64,000 nt of DNA from Streptomyces sp. AJS327 (GCF_013450295.1 NZ_SKBR01000001.1:376001-440000), one strand, 5' to 3'; positions 1 through 8,417 are shown, counted from the first letter of the stretch. Notes: generated by a model from the sequence alone, not told the origin. Numbers and translations: made by a program.

Positions 1-17
1 ACGAGGGGTCCTTAATG

Positions 18-1088
18 TCACAGGGGCAGGGGCCTGCCGGAGGCGGCCTCGTCACGGAAGGCGTCCCACAGGATGTTCAGCGGGTGGGAGGCGTCATAGG
101 TCTCGCGTTCGCCCTTGCGGGCGAAGACGCCGGAGATCAGCTGGAGCATGGAGTCGAAGTCGTCGGCGAAGTCGATGAGCCGGAAGTCTTCGCTGGTGGG
201 CAGGCGCCCGTCGACGGCGGCCTCGCCGATGGAGCGGGCACAGAGCATGCACCCATAGGTCATGCGGGACCGCAGCAGAGCGAGTCCGTAGTAGATGTCG
301 TCGATCTCGGCGGCGATCTGCAGCTGCGAGCGGAAGTCCGGGCCATACCAGCGCTCTACGAAGTCGGTGATCACCCCGCGGGAGGGGATGACCAGCGGCA
401 GGGTCCGCAGCCGGTCGACGCCGACGGTCCTGGCAGCGAGTTCGCGCACCGGCAGGTTCGTCAGCAGGGCCAGGCCCTCGCGATGCCATTCGAGGAAGTC
501 GTACTCGGGGGCGACCCGCTCGGCCGCGGCATCGGCCGCCAGCCCGCCGCACAGCAGGTCGACCTGGTTGGAGTCCAGGCGTTTCCAGAAGTCGCGGGTC
601 CGCACATGCACGACCTTCAGCTCGACCTCCCGCTCCAGCAGCTGCGGCGCGACACGCTCCCACACCCGCCCCAGGAAGCCGAGGGTGAACTCGGTCGTCC
701 CCACCGTCAGCGTCGAGCCGAGACGGCGGCGGGAATCGGCGATGCCCTGCAGCCAGTCGGCGAAGGTGGCCCGGGCCCGCTCGACGACCTCCAGCCCGGT
801 CGGGGTGAACAGGAAGTCCCGGCCCCGTCCCTGCTTGACCACCAGCAACTCACCGGTGAGAGCCTGGAAGTTGCGGTTGAGGATGTCGAGCTGCCTCTGC
901 ACGCTGGACTGCTCACGCCCCAGCACCTTCGCCGCGGCCAGCGCGGTCCCCGCCTCACGGACGACGATCAACGTCCGCATCTGGTCCCAGGTCAGATCCA
1001 GCAAGTTCGGGGAACACGCCAGCAGATCGCCACGGAACCCCTCCGGGCCCGGCACCTTCAACGGTCCGGACGGCAACGACGGCACCAT
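18..1088 (-). CDS. LysR-family transcriptional regulator
   Basis: A 356-aa DNA-binding regulator. An N-terminal winged helix-turn-helix (roughly residues 30-95, with the LysR-like pattern AAAKVLGREQSSVQRQL) is followed by a substrate-binding-type effector domain to the C terminus. I chose the ATG at 1088 because a purine-rich AGGGAGGGGG lies just upstream; a GTG one codon earlier is equally possible. It is transcribed divergently from the dCTP-deaminase-like gene at 1297, the usual LysR arrangement, so it probably controls that run of genes. The DNA-binding fold is clear; the effector is unknown. Confidence 0.85.
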   Translation of the reverse strand: MVPSLPSGPLKVPGPEGFRGDLLACSPNLLDLTWDQMRTLIVVREAGTALAAAKVLGREQSSVQRQLDILNRNFQALTGELLVVKQGRGRDFLFTPTGLEVVERARATFADWLQGIADSRRRLGSTLTVGTTEFTLGFLGRVWERVAPQLLEREVELKVVHVRTRDFWKRLDSNQVDLLCGGLAADAAAERVAPEYDFLEWHREGLALLTNLPVRELAARTVGVDRLRTLPLVIPSRGVITDFVERWYGPDFRSQLQIAAEIDDIYYGLALLRSRMTYGCMLCARSIGEAAVDGRLPTSEDFRLIDFADDFDSMLQLISGVFARKGERETYDASHPLNILWDAFRDEAASGRPLPL

Positions 1089-1184
1089 CACGCCCCCTCC
1101 CTGACGCGGCCTCAACCAGCTTGCACTGTCCGCACGGCCAGCAGAACTGAACTTCTCCGCATTTCATCCCGAGAAAACCTTTAA

Positions 1185-1200
1185 ATGCCCTATCGGGCAT
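1185..1200. promoter_or_regulatory. Candidate LysR operator (inverted repeat)
   Basis: A perfect inverted repeat, ATGCCC-TATC-GGGCAT, sits in the AT-richer gap between the LysR gene and the divergent dCTP-deaminase-like gene. LysR proteins usually bind such sites in the divergent promoter region. The spacing is not exactly the classical T-N11-A, so the assignment is inferred from position. Confidence 0.4.
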
Positions 1201-1296
1201 ATGGATATCGCGGACTATCCCGGGGAACATTTCAGCAGCCGCCTTCGATTCGAAAGGCGATGCCCGCAGCGCTGCCTGCATCCCCGGGGGTGACTC

Positions 1297-1854
1297 ATGC
1301 TCTCAGCCGAGTCGATCACCTGGCTGATCAGTCAGGGCGCCATGAAATGGCCCGGCCAACTCCGAGGTGACGGGCTGCTGTTGACGCTCGGCTCGCCGCT
1401 GCAGCCGCTGACGGCGCCCGGCACGCTGGTGATCGACCTGGCCGACCAGTCCAGCATCGACGACCTCTACGGCGAGCCGGTCACCGAGTGGAAGGCCCAC
1501 GAGCTGATGCCCGGCGAGATGCTGCTGGGGGTGGTCGAGGAGCCGCTGCGGCTCGGGGCCGGACTGATGGGCATGATCGGCGGCCTGAGCCACCTGGCCC
1601 GCGTCGGCCTGGCCGTCCACGTCACCAGCCCCTTTGTCCTGCCCGGCTGGAACGGGCACCTGACGCTGGAGCTCGTGAATACCGGCCCCGCCGTCCTGCG
1701 GCTGCACCACGGCATGCCGCTGGCCCGCCTGCTCGTCTTCGCCCTCGACGGGCCCCGCAGCGACGACGTCACATCCCACCCGTTCTACGGCCGCGAGGCC
1801 GACCTGAAAAGCCGATACGCCGACGAGTTCCCCGTCGGCCCGATCCGGAGGTGA
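1297..1854 (+). CDS. dCTP deaminase / dUTPase-fold protein
   Basis: A 185-aa protein of the dCTP deaminase/dUTPase superfamily. The diagnostic stretch is HLARVGLAVHVTSPFVLPGW followed by GHLTLELVN, which contains the conserved Glu of the HxTLE segment of dCTP deaminases. The usual RSS-type phosphate-binding motif before it is changed to GLSH, so a standard dCTP-to-dUTP reaction is uncertain. The ATG at 1297 has a good GGGGGTGA ribosome site. It opens a tight run (HIT protein 5 nt downstream, unknown protein, cysteine desulfurase), which suggests handling of a modified nucleotide rather than general pyrimidine metabolism. Confidence 0.75.
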   Translation: MLSAESITWLISQGAMKWPGQLRGDGLLLTLGSPLQPLTAPGTLVIDLADQSSIDDLYGEPVTEWKAHELMPGEMLLGVVEEPLRLGAGLMGMIGGLSHLARVGLAVHVTSPFVLPGWNGHLTLELVNTGPAVLRLHHGMPLARLLVFALDGPRSDDVTSHPFYGREADLKSRYADEFPVGPIRR

Positions 1855-1859
1855 CCCTG

Positions 1860-2480
1860 ATGGACTGCCAGTTCTGCACCGAGTTCACCGCACGCGAGAG
1901 CACGACCCGGATCATCACCGAGACCGCCGGCGGCTGGGTGCTGCTGCCCACCATCGGCGCCCTCACCACCGGCTACTGCCTGTTCATGCCGCTTGAGCAC
2001 CTGGACGCCGCCGCCGACGTCACCCCGGCCGATCTGGAGCGGGTCGCGGCGGAGACGGAACAGACGCGCACGCTGATCCAGGCCCGCTACGGGCCCGTCA
2101 TCCTGGCCGAACACGGCCCGCGCGACTGCGAATTGGGCGCCTCCTGCTGCAGCCACTGCCACCTGCACCTGATCCCCGTCCCCGACCCGGACCGGGTCAC
2201 CGCCGCCTACGAGAAGACCGGCGGCCCCGGCCTGCGGCTCGCCTCCATGGCGGCCCTCCCGGCCGCCGCGGACGGCCCCTACCTCTACCTCTCCCCGCGG
2301 CCCGGCGAGCACTACTACTGGCCCTCGGCCGGCTTCGCCCGCCAGTTCGTCCGCCGCGTCTGCGCCGACGAGCTCGGCATCGGCGACTTCTTCGACTGGC
2401 GCGACCACCCATTCACCGAGAACCGCGAGCACACGTTCGCCGAACTCTCCGCCGACCTGCACCTCGCGGACGCCGCCTGA
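1860..2480 (+). CDS. HIT-family nucleotide hydrolase/transferase
   Basis: A 206-aa protein with the histidine-triad motif HCHLHLIP (about residues 99-106) typical of HIT/GalT-superfamily enzymes, which bind nucleotides and attack the alpha phosphate. Paired cysteines near the N terminus (CQFC, residues 3-6) and CELGASCCSHC around the triad suggest zinc binding. The ATG at 1860 directly follows the preceding stop and uses GGAGGTGA, so the two genes are cotranscribed. A long C-terminal extension (about 90 residues) is beyond the minimal HIT domain. Substrate unknown; the neighbouring dCTP-deaminase-like gene points to a nucleotide. Confidence 0.8.
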   Translation: MDCQFCTEFTARESTTRIITETAGGWVLLPTIGALTTGYCLFMPLEHLDAAADVTPADLERVAAETEQTRTLIQARYGPVILAEHGPRDCELGASCCSHCHLHLIPVPDPDRVTAAYEKTGGPGLRLASMAALPAAADGPYLYLSPRPGEHYYWPSAGFARQFVRRVCADELGIGDFFDWRDHPFTENREHTFAELSADLHLADAA

Positions 2481-2504
2481 CGAAGGGAAGGGGGAAACGG
2501 CGCG

Positions 2505-3449
2505 ATGGCGATATCCCTGCCCCGCCCGTTACACGCACTCACCGCCGACGAACTGACCGCCGCGGCCAAGGACCGGCGCTGGCCGAAGTGGCAGACCATG
2601 GCCCTGCTGCACTCGCTGCAGCTACCCGTCCTCAACGCCTGCCTCATCGAGCCCGGCCACAGCGCGGCCGCCGTCCGCGCCGCCGCCCACGTCCTGGCCG
2701 CCGCCACCGGCACCGAGAAACTGATGATCCGCTCCGACGGCGGAGTGGAGAAGAAGCGGTACTACCGCGGCGGCAACACCTTCCCCGTCGAGGAGATCCC
2801 ATCCCGCGCGGCCGGGCTCCTGGCCCACGGACGGGCCGTGATCCTCGCCGAGCCCACCAACCGTTTTACCAACCGCCTCACCGTCCTGATCCGCATGGAC
2901 CGGCCCGGGCCCAGGCAGCCGGGCTCGCTCACGCTGGAGGCTCTCGGGCCCGGCTACGACGTCGCGGACCTGACCCGCGGCCAGATCCCGCCGCAGGTCA
3001 CCGCCCACCTCGACGACATCGACTGGGACCACTACCAGCCGCCTCGCTGGAACGAATGGAACATCACCGGCGACCACTGCCCCGGCGGTGAGGACGCCCG
3101 ACGGCACCGCCGGCTTGAGCGGCTGGCCACCCAGATCCTCACCGACGGCGGTCACCTGGACGGCACCGTCGGCGCCGAGCACGCCGAGGCATGGCTACGT
3201 GGGCGCGGATTCCTGCACCTGTTCGCCCCGCAGCCGACCCGCGAGGCCCTGGCCAAACGCGCCCGCCGCCTGTTCGAGGACGCCTTCTTCCTCGCTGCGG
3301 CCCAGCCGAACCGGAACTGGCACTGCCTGGCCACCGCGTTCTCCGTCTTCGATCAACCCCGCACCATCTACTGGGACCTGGTCGACGGCGAACGCAAGTA
3401 CGCCGCGACGGCACCGGCCGCCGCCCGACACGAGGAGCGGGCCGCATGA
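2505..3449 (+). CDS. Unrecognised protein with TTA codon
   Basis: A 314-aa soluble protein that I do not recognise. It has a conserved-looking core, TEKLMIRSDGG (about residues 70-80) and GRAVILAEPTNRFTNRL (about 110-126), that could belong to an ATP-grasp or nucleotidyltransferase-like fold; this is only an impression. Codon 9 is TTA, the rare leucine codon read by the bldA tRNA in Streptomyces, so translation is probably limited to late growth. It lies 24 nt after the HIT gene, and its stop overlaps the ATG of the cysteine desulfurase gene (ATGA), implying translational coupling and a shared pathway. Confidence 0.7.
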   Translation: MAISLPRPLHALTADELTAAAKDRRWPKWQTMALLHSLQLPVLNACLIEPGHSAAAVRAAAHVLAAATGTEKLMIRSDGGVEKKRYYRGGNTFPVEEIPSRAAGLLAHGRAVILAEPTNRFTNRLTVLIRMDRPGPRQPGSLTLEALGPGYDVADLTRGQIPPQVTAHLDDIDWDHYQPPRWNEWNITGDHCPGGEDARRHRRLERLATQILTDGGHLDGTVGAEHAEAWLRGRGFLHLFAPQPTREALAKRARRLFEDAFFLAAAQPNRNWHCLATAFSVFDQPRTIYWDLVDGERKYAATAPAAARHEERAA

Positions 3450-4609
3450 ACACCGAACCGATCTACCTCGACCATCAGGCCACCACCCCGCTCGACGAAC
3501 GCGTTCTGGAGGCGATGCTGCCGTTCTTCACCAGTAAGTACGGCAACCCCTCCAGTCCGCACACCTGCGGACGCACCGCCGCGAGGGCGATCCGCACCGT
3601 CCGCCAGCAGGTCGCCGACCTGGTCGGCGCCAAGAACGAACTGGAGATCGTCTTCACCTCCGGCGCGACCGAGGCCGACCACCTCGCGATCGTCGGCGCC
3701 GCCTTGGCCGCCCGCCCGCGCGGCGGGCACGTCGTCACCAGCGCGATCGAGCACAAGGCTGTCCTCGCCGCCTGCCAGCGACTCGTCGACCACCACGGCT
3801 ACACCCACACCTGCGTCGGCGTCGACGCGCACGGCCGCGTCCACCCCGCCGACATCGCCGCCGTCCTCACTCCGAACACCGTGCTGGTCTCGGTGATGCA
3901 CGCCAACAACGAGATCGGTACCTTGCAGCGACTCGCGGCCATCGCCGAGATCACCGCCCCGCGAGGCATCGTCCTCCACACCGACGCCGCCCAGAGCGCC
4001 GGCTGCGGCCTGCTGGACGTCGCCGAACTCGGCGTCGACCTCGCCTCTTTGTCCGCTCACAAACTCCACGGCCCTAAGGGCATCGGCGCCCTCTACATCC
4101 GCAGCGGCACCCGCATCACCGCCCAGCAGACCGGCGGCGGACAGGAACGCGGATTGCGGGCTGGCACCCCCAACGTCCCCGCGATCGTCGGCTTCGGCGC
4201 TGCCGCCCGCCTCATCACCACCGACGCGGTTCCTCCCTCGACCCGCACCCGGGCGCTGCGCGACCGTCTCCAAGACCGTCTCCTGGCCGCGATTCCCGGC
4301 GTCACCGTCAACGGTCACCCGCACCGGCGACTGCCCGGGAACCTCAGCCTCACCCTCCCCGGCATCGAGGCCACCGATCTCCTCGACCGCATCCCCGGCA
4401 TCGCCGCCTCCACCGGATCGGCCTGCAACACCGGAAGCGGCGAACCCTCCCACGTCCTCACCGCGATCGGCCTCACCCGCGACCAGGCCCGCGCAACCCT
4501 CCGGCTCAGCATCGGCCGCACCACCACCGGCACCGGCATCGACGAGGCCGCCGACCTCATCACCCGAACCGCACACACCCTGATGACGGCGCCCGCGAAC
4601 GCGGCCTGA
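3446..4609 (+). CDS. Cysteine desulfurase (class V aminotransferase, IscS/NifS-like)
   Basis: A 387-aa PLP enzyme expected to remove sulfur from cysteine as a protein persulfide for cofactor, nucleotide or Fe-S assembly. Visible landmarks: YLDHQATTPLD at the N terminus, SGATEADHLAI, HANNEIGTLQ, the PLP-lysine segment SLSAHKLHGPKG, RAGTPNVP, and the active-site cysteine loop STGSACNTG near residue 330. Length is normal for the family. The start overlaps the upstream stop (ATGA). No iscU, nifU or suf genes lie nearby, so a dedicated sulfur donor for the module at 1297-3449 is more likely than a housekeeping Fe-S role. Confidence 0.92.
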   Translation: MNTEPIYLDHQATTPLDERVLEAMLPFFTSKYGNPSSPHTCGRTAARAIRTVRQQVADLVGAKNELEIVFTSGATEADHLAIVGAALAARPRGGHVVTSAIEHKAVLAACQRLVDHHGYTHTCVGVDAHGRVHPADIAAVLTPNTVLVSVMHANNEIGTLQRLAAIAEITAPRGIVLHTDAAQSAGCGLLDVAELGVDLASLSAHKLHGPKGIGALYIRSGTRITAQQTGGGQERGLRAGTPNVPAIVGFGAAARLITTDAVPPSTRTRALRDRLQDRLLAAIPGVTVNGHPHRRLPGNLSLTLPGIEATDLLDRIPGIAASTGSACNTGSGEPSHVLTAIGLTRDQARATLRLSIGRTTTGTGIDEAADLITRTAHTLMTAPANAA

Positions 4610-4811
4610 CCCGCCCCCCGAACCGGGCCGCCCCCGCGGAAAGATCCACACGGGCGCCGTCGCCGCCCCGGCCCGAGGGCTGGCTCATTGGCCGCGTCGG
4701 CCTGGTCCACGCCGACTTCGACGGCGAACGCTTACGGATCACCGGGCGACGAACTCGTCACCGGACGCCCACCCCGCCGGTGCTCTGATCAACGCTCCGC
4801 ACGGCGAGCAG

Positions 4812-5096
4812 TTGGTCGTGGGCCAGGGCATCATCACCACCGATCTACGGGCCGCCGCCATGGCATCGCTCACCTACCGAGTGGGGAAGACCCCGCCACT
4901 CGTCGTGGAGGGCGTGCGACGCTACATGGACCGACTCAGCCTGCGTTTCGCCGCTTTCGACTTCGTCGTCAGCCCCTGCGGCGAGTGGACGTTCCTGGAA
5001 GCGAATCCGTGCGGCCAGTGGGACTGGATCGAGCACGCGACGGGCCTGCCAATCGCCAACGCCATCGCTGACGAACTGCGAGGAGTTCCCGCATGA
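4812..5096 (+). pseudogene. C-terminal remnant of graspetide ATP-grasp ligase
   Basis: A 94-aa reading frame whose last 60 residues carry the hallmark C terminus of RiPP ATP-grasp ligases (MvdC/MvdD and SAV_5884 type): RYMDRLSLRFAAFDFVV, WTFLEANPCGQWDWIE and a TGLPIANAIADEL tail. Full-length enzymes have about 320 residues, so the pre-ATP and most of the ATP-binding lobes are missing. Reading upstream in frame (about 4758-4870) gives HPAGALINAPHGEQ and GIITTDLRAAAMASLTYRVG, which is not ATP-grasp-like and may be a fused fragment of another gene. No good start codon is present (TTG at 4812). The stop overlaps the methyltransferase start. Confidence 0.7.
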
Positions 5097-6295
5097 GTGC
5101 TTCCGCCCTCGATCAGGCTCGCCCCCACGTCACCGCCCTCGCCGGTGAACTGTCCGCCATGGGCGCTGTCCGCACGCGCGGATGGGCCGAAGCGTTCGCC
5201 ACGGTGCCCCGGCATGTCTTCGTGCCGCGCTGGTTCCGGCAGGAGACCAATGACAGGGGCATCGCCGTATGGCGTGAACAGCGTGCCACCACCGATGCCG
5301 CCGCCCTCGCCGCCGTCTACCGTGACCAGACGCTGGTGACCTCCCTCGACCCCGCCACCGTCGAGCAGGTGGACGACACCGCGTGGACCGGTGTACCCAC
5401 GTCGTCCAGCACGCTGCCAAGTCTCATGGCGGGCATGCTCGAAGACCTCAGCGTCGAGGACGGGCATCGGACCCTCGAAATCGGCACCGGTACCGGATAC
5501 AACGCCGCCCTGCTCTGCGCCCGCCTAGGCGAAAACCTGGTGCACTCCGTGGACGTGGACCCCTCGCTGATCCACCTCGCGCGGCAACGCCTGGCCGAAG
5601 CCGGGTACGCACCACGACTCGCCCCTGGCGACGGAACCCGGGGCTCTCCCACCGGCGACGCCTTCGACCGGATCATCGCCACCTGTTCCGTTCCCGCCAT
5701 CCCTCAGGCGTGGATGGACCAGAGCCGACCCGGAACCGTCATCGTCACCGACATCGCTCTGGGCATCGAGGGCGGCCTGGTGCGTGTCGTCATCGATGAC
5801 GACGGGCGAGCGACGGGGCGATTCACCACGACGGCAGGCCGCTTCATGGCAGCACGCACCGGTGCCCACACCTACGCCACACCCGTCCGGCCCGAGCGAG
5901 CGCCGACGGCGGGGACCCGCCCAACAACGGTCACCGCCAGGGACATTCGCGGCAACTACCCCTTCCGGTTGCTGCTCGCCCTCCACCTCCCGGGCGCCCA
6001 ACTCGTCTACCACCTGGACGACACGGACGGCGGCATGGCGATCCAGATCCAGGACGCCGACGGCTCCTGGGCGCGAACGCCCCTCACCGGCGACCACACC
6101 GGCACCGTCACCTACGGCGGCGACCCCGGTCTGTGGCAGCGGGCCGAGGCCGCGTGGCGCTGGTGGAACGACGCGGACCGCCCGGCGCAGGACCAACTCG
6201 GCTACACCCGCGAGCGGGACGGAACCGCGCACGTGTGGCACATCCCCGACGGAACCCGTTGGAACATCCCCCCTCGTGACGCACACACACGATGA
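5093..6295 (+). CDS. Isoaspartyl-methyltransferase-like RiPP-modifying enzyme (ATP-grasp system)
   Basis: A 400-aa SAM methyltransferase of the PIMT type that accompanies actinobacterial ATP-grasp peptide systems. Motif I is TLEIGTGTGYNAALLC (about residues 125-140). The N-terminal AFATVPRHVFVPRWF is the PIMT entry motif, and a C-terminal extension of about 150 residues is typical of the RiPP-associated branch. Characterised relatives methylate an Asp side chain of a graspetide to form aspartimide. The ATG overlaps the stop of the ATP-grasp remnant. The gene looks intact although its partner ligase is truncated and no precursor peptide was found, so it is probably an orphan. Confidence 0.85.
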   Translation: MSASALDQARPHVTALAGELSAMGAVRTRGWAEAFATVPRHVFVPRWFRQETNDRGIAVWREQRATTDAAALAAVYRDQTLVTSLDPATVEQVDDTAWTGVPTSSSTLPSLMAGMLEDLSVEDGHRTLEIGTGTGYNAALLCARLGENLVHSVDVDPSLIHLARQRLAEAGYAPRLAPGDGTRGSPTGDAFDRIIATCSVPAIPQAWMDQSRPGTVIVTDIALGIEGGLVRVVIDDDGRATGRFTTTAGRFMAARTGAHTYATPVRPERAPTAGTRPTTVTARDIRGNYPFRLLLALHLPGAQLVYHLDDTDGGMAIQIQDADGSWARTPLTGDHTGTVTYGGDPGLWQRAEAAWRWWNDADRPAQDQLGYTRERDGTAHVWHIPDGTRWNIPPRDAHTR

Positions 6296-6360
6296 CACCG
6301 GCCGCCAGCCCGCCCGTGCCGCAACAACGCCGTTGTGGGGTACGGGTGATGGACACACGA

Positions 6361-6404
6361 CGGCCCCGCTGACGGGGGAGTCAGCGGGGCGGTTTCGATG
6401 GGTG
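6361..6404 (-). terminator. Intrinsic terminator, copy 1 of a 44-bp repeat
   Basis: A perfect 10-bp stem, GCCCCGCTGA / TCAGCGGGGC, with an 8-nt loop, just downstream of the minus-strand DUF397 gene and 66 nt beyond the plus-strand methyltransferase. It can serve both converging transcripts. The whole 44 bp recurs exactly at 6889-6932. Confidence 0.75.
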
Positions 6405-6413
6405 TTCGTGGGG

Positions 6414-6620
6414 TCAGATCGTGTGGTGCTTGAGGTCTGAGACGAAGGTGGACCAGGTGGTGTTGGCGAAGGTGAGGGGTTCGCGGTCGAGGTCCTTGGA
6501 GTCGCGGACCGGTACGAGGCTGGGGAAGCTGTCGGACACCTCCACGCAGTTCCCGTCGCCCCCGTTGCTGTAGGTGGACTTGCGCCATGCCGCCGTGCGC
6601 AGGTTGGGGGTGCTGCTCAT
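6414..6620 (-). CDS. DUF397 domain-containing protein
   Basis: A 68-aa protein of the DUF397 family, very abundant in Streptomyces. The family signature is clear: AAWRKSTYSNGGDGNCVEV near the N terminus and VPVRDSKD followed by FANTTWSTFV toward the end. Such proteins usually pair with a helix-turn-helix regulator and can act as small antitoxin- or co-regulator-like partners. No HTH partner is adjacent here; the nearest regulator is the TPR protein at 6988, on the same strand but upstream. The ATG at 6620 was chosen because DUF397 proteins begin shortly before the AAWRKS motif. Confidence 0.85.
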   Translation of the reverse strand: MSSTPNLRTAAWRKSTYSNGGDGNCVEVSDSFPSLVPVRDSKDLDREPLTFANTTWSTFVSDLKHHTI

Positions 6621-6987
6621 GCTCTGTCGTCCTCCAGGCTCTGTCTGGGGAACTCCGGTTGTGTGGGCGTGTGCGCCCGTCACGTATCCGAGGGTACGGC
6701 GGAAGGTTCGAGGCTGGGCGAACGCGTCGAGGAGAATGGCGAGTTCGGGCCAGCGGAGGAGCGAAGGGCGTGAGGGGGGACGGCGTTCAGCGTCAACGTC
6801 CGTGTCGCAGGGGACAGGTCCGGAGGGGCTGCGGGAATCCGCCGTGCTGGAACGGGTCGTGCCGAGCCGATAGTGGACAGACGCGAAACGGCCCCGCTGA
6901 CGGGGGAGTCAGCGGGGCGGTTTCGATGGGTGGTGACTCGGCCAGGGCCACACGAAGAGGTCCGTCCTGTGCCATAGCCGCCCGCGA
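6621..6987. other. Intergenic region between DUF397 and TPR genes
   Basis: 367 bp without a convincing gene. It contains the second copy of the 44-bp terminator at 6889-6932 and presumably the DUF397 promoter near 6621-6700. Short frames on both strands here lack third-position bias and look like chance. Confidence 0.5.
6889..6932 (-). terminator. Intrinsic terminator, copy 2 of a 44-bp repeat
   Basis: An exact copy of 6361-6404, with the same 10-bp perfect stem. It lies about 56 nt downstream of the stop of the minus-strand TPR regulator. On the minus strand it is followed by CGTTTCG. It probably arose by duplication of a small regulator cassette. Confidence 0.75.
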
Positions 6988-8334
6988 CTATGTGACGGCC
7001 AGGAGGGACGGCGGAGCGATCAGTCGCGCCCGTTCATGGAGTTCTCTAGCTTTGGGGTTACCCAAGTGCGGTCGGATCAGCTTGAACATGTTCCGAACTC
7101 GCTGGTCCGCGCGCCCGGACTGGACGAGGGGGTAGTCATCCAGCACGAGATTCCAGGTGGCGCAGGCGGCTTCCAGGTGTCCAACGGAAAGCTGGCGCTC
7201 AGCGAGGATTCCGCGCTCTTTGACGCGTGTACGCCTGTAGACGTCGTGCCGTAAGTTGTCAGACTGCCGCATCGCCTCGACGGCCCCCGCCGTGTCACCT
7301 AATTCATACCGCACTTGGCTCGTGTGGTAATTCAGGGCGGCTGGGTCGTACGACCCAAACGTCTTCGCCCGGGTTTCTGCCTTCTCCATCGCCACTTCGG
7401 CTTCCCGAAGGTACGTGAGTGCCTTGTTTCGCTCGCCGGTCTGGGCGGCGGCGTGTGCTTGCTGACCGGCCAGGAAGGCGCGCATGCGTGGACCTGCGTT
7501 GGGTGAGGCTGTGGCGGCGGCGTCAGCCAGTCGCATTGCCGCTCTTCCGTGCCCCAGGTCTACGGCTTGGACGCTCATTCCTCGCAGTGTCGTGCAGTAC
7601 GTCAGGTGGTCCTCTGACGCTCCGGCAAATTCCAAAGCTTTGAGGTAGTACTGCTGGGCTGCCCCGTGAGTTCCTTCGTCTACGGCCATGTAGCCAGTCA
7701 GGTAACAGAGGTCAGAAGCCGCTGCCATCATTGCCTTACGGACACGGTCAGGAGCATCCGCTCGAAGGTAGGGGGCGACTGTGTTGACGAGAAACGCGGC
7801 AGCCATGGGTCGCGCATGTCGCCCGCCGAACTGGTCATCCAGATCGGAAACCCGTTCGGTCATAGCAATGACCATTTCCACCTCGGGCATCCCTACTCGC
7901 TGTGCCTGTCCTTTCTGAATTGCTTCCATCCGGCCAACGACATCTGGCCAGTTGGGTACGGCAAGGGCGACGGAGAATAGACCTGCTCCTATCATGCTGC
8001 GACGAGAAGGGTCCATATCGTTTCTCCCAAGATCGATGAGCCCTTCCACCGTACGGGCATGGGTGTTCGCTTGGTCCTGGGGTTTGGGGAGCCCGGCTTG
8101 GGCGTGTGTGACGGGGCGACGCAGTCGACGGGACAGGGCTTCAAGGATCAGCGGTCGCACAGCCGCTCTGGGCATGTGCCCCTTGAGCCACTGGTGGACC
8201 GACGGTTCGCGGTAGTTGAGGGGGGTCCCACGTTCCGTTCCGACACGGTTCACGGCCTGGGCGAACTGACGCAGCGTCCACCGGGTCTCGCGGTACAGCC
8301 GTTCAAGATCGGTATTCGGCTTCGGCGTGCTCAC
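6988..8334 (-). CDS. TPR-containing transcriptional regulator
   Basis: A 448-aa regulator. Its N terminus has an XRE-like helix-turn-helix (about residues 15-70, including EPSVHQWLKG). A hydrophobic segment SMIGAGLFSVALAVP (about 114-128) follows, then a long helical tetratricopeptide-like region to the C terminus. This architecture is common among Streptomyces pathway and development regulators that bind small molecules or peptides. Codon use is less GC-biased than in the neighbouring housekeeping genes, hinting at horizontal origin. It is divergent from the small gene at 8502. Target unknown. Confidence 0.8.
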   Translation of the reverse strand: MSTPKPNTDLERLYRETRWTLRQFAQAVNRVGTERGTPLNYREPSVHQWLKGHMPRAAVRPLILEALSRRLRRPVTHAQAGLPKPQDQANTHARTVEGLIDLGRNDMDPSRRSMIGAGLFSVALAVPNWPDVVGRMEAIQKGQAQRVGMPEVEMVIAMTERVSDLDDQFGGRHARPMAAAFLVNTVAPYLRADAPDRVRKAMMAAASDLCYLTGYMAVDEGTHGAAQQYYLKALEFAGASEDHLTYCTTLRGMSVQAVDLGHGRAAMRLADAAATASPNAGPRMRAFLAGQQAHAAAQTGERNKALTYLREAEVAMEKAETRAKTFGSYDPAALNYHTSQVRYELGDTAGAVEAMRQSDNLRHDVYRRTRVKERGILAERQLSVGHLEAACATWNLVLDDYPLVQSGRADQRVRNMFKLIRPHLGNPKARELHERARLIAPPSLLAVT

Positions 8335-8399
8335 TGACCCTCAACTCCTCGTGCTGGCCGGCACTTAAAGCGCTTAAAACCCGCTAGGGCTCCAACGGT

Positions 8400-8417
8400 A
8401 CCGCTCTGCGTAGCGGT
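8400..8417. promoter_or_regulatory. Candidate operator palindrome upstream of TPR regulator
   Basis: An inverted repeat, ACCGCT-ctgcgt-AGCGGT, lies 66 bp upstream of the TPR regulator start and about 85 bp before the divergent gene at 8502. Its position suits autoregulation by the HTH domain. This is position-based inference only. Confidence 0.35.
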
